DNA of 64,000 bases, from positions 56,482 through 120,481 of the forward strand of contig JAYKIS010000003.1 in assembly GCA_035286125.1 (NCBI GenBank). The letters are read 5' to 3'. Every line of letters begins with the position of its first letter. The stretch's first letter is position 1. Positions 63,613-64,000 of this stretch are shown in pieces. The stretch is from VGJW01 sp035286125 (GTDB lineage: Bacteria; Cyanobacteriota; Sericytochromatia; S15B-MN24; VGJW01). The notes beneath the pieces were generated by a model. That model was not told the origin of the DNA. It ran no database searches and was given only the letters and a program-made list of their open reading frames with translations. A program made the translations under genes and the position numbers.

Positions 63613-64000
63613 ATGCCTGCGGAAGCCTTGCAAGCCGCGCCCCGGCCCGTGCTGGGCGTCTACGACTCGGGGGCCGGGGGGCTCTCGGTCCTGCGCCACC
63701 TGCGTGCGCTTCGGCCGGACCTGCCGGTCCTGTACATGGCGGATACTGCCCGCGTCCCTTACGGCGGCCGCTCCGAGGACGAGATCAGGTCCTTCAACCG
63801 CGAGATCGCCGGTGCGCTCGTGAAGCGCGGCGCGACCCATCTGGTGGTGGCGTGCAACACGTCCTGCGCCATCGCCATGCCGGAGCTGCGCGAGACCATC
63901 CCGGTCCCCGTCACCGGACTCCTGGAGACGGCATCCCGAAGCGCGCTCGAGGCCGGCCGCGACATCGGGGTCCTGGCCACCCTGGGCACGATCCGGAGCG
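63613..64000 (+). CDS. murI: Glutamate racemase (3' end cut by window edge)
   Basis: 129 codons are visible. The racemase supplies D-glutamate for peptidoglycan. VYDSGAGGLSVL contains the conserved Asp-Ser, YMADTARVPYGGRS the next conserved block, and ACNTSCA the first catalytic Cys. VPVTGLLE follows. The second Cys lies beyond the window. The ATG has a TAGACT -10 seven bases upstream and no ribosome site, fitting a leaderless mRNA. It is divergent from the GAF/GGDEF gene across 97 bp. Confidence 0.93.
   Translation, partial: MPAEALQAAPRPVLGVYDSGAGGLSVLRHLRALRPDLPVLYMADTARVPYGGRSEDEIRSFNREIAGALVKRGATHLVVACNTSCAIAMPELRETIPVPVTGLLETASRSALEAGRDIGVLATLGTIRS

Overview
The window is GC-rich (roughly two thirds G+C), gene-dense DNA with short intergenic gaps. 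No space between genes exceeds about 210 bp. I see no rRNA, tRNA, CRISPR array, insertion sequence or phage gene, so it reads as chromosomal core plus lineage-specific genes. The cell appears to be an aerobic diderm. It has an S-layer-homology (SLH) porin ending in Phe, many lipobox lipoproteins, a class A penicillin-binding protein and a heme A synthase. The neighbourhoods rimO-pgsA-cinA and holB-ricT, together with the SLH porin and a BtpA homologue, point to the Terrabacteria side. My best guess is a non-photosynthetic relative of Cyanobacteria or another diderm Terrabacteria lineage. That is an inference from gene content, not a phylogenetic result.

Layout. 1-16,379: a truncated TrmJ-like methyltransferase, a divergent eda, then a long minus-strand run. 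In transcription order it is BON protein, GGDEF/HD-GYP hybrid, lipoprotein, rimO, pgsA, upp, cinA, nth, two unknown genes, a large coiled-coil membrane sensor, histidine kinase and response regulator. 16,468-21,301 (+): typA, coaD, a coiled-coil protein, a nitrilase-type amidohydrolase, a FlgT-like secreted protein and a small coiled-coil protein. 21,325-25,951 (-): hisC, a YqeG-type HAD phosphatase, purine nucleoside phosphorylase, PBP1A. 26,056-29,630 (+): an MscS channel fused to a cyclic-nucleotide-binding domain, an FKBP isomerase and an ATP-grasp enzyme with an Ala/Lys/Pro-rich tail, closed by a hairpin terminator. 29,716-32,405 (-): SLH porin, Lon-N protein, YtxH protein. 32,528-39,615: lipoproteins and secreted proteins of unknown role, an NRAMP-family transporter coupled to a soluble MgtE_N/CBS protein, and a subtilase. 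39,710-40,120 (+): YciA-like thioesterase.

40,113-48,014 is the most unusual block. A five-gene minus operon encodes a UbiA-type prenyltransferase, a three-domain dikinase resembling rifampin phosphotransferase, a GNAT-like protein, an OleC-like AMP ligase and a membrane-anchored SRPBCC protein. Every junction overlaps. A BtaA-like (DUF3419) aminocarboxypropyl transferase is divergent from it, 49 bp away, with a diacylglycerol-kinase-like lipid kinase and an MFS exporter beyond. Together they look like an uncharacterised lipid or prenyl-lipid pathway.

51,439-55,547 (+): ctaA, two membrane or secreted proteins and a DUF445 protein. 55,556-63,515 (-): a GAF/degenerate-GGDEF protein, holB, ricT, btpA, a class III adenylate cyclase/AAA/TPR protein, a 54-residue lipoprotein and tgt. 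The window ends inside murI (+).

Two features recur. Operon genes are joined by four-base NTGA overlaps in which TTG and GTG starts are common. Several transcript-leading genes carry a TANNNT -10 element only 6-7 bases before the start codon, which suggests leaderless mRNAs.
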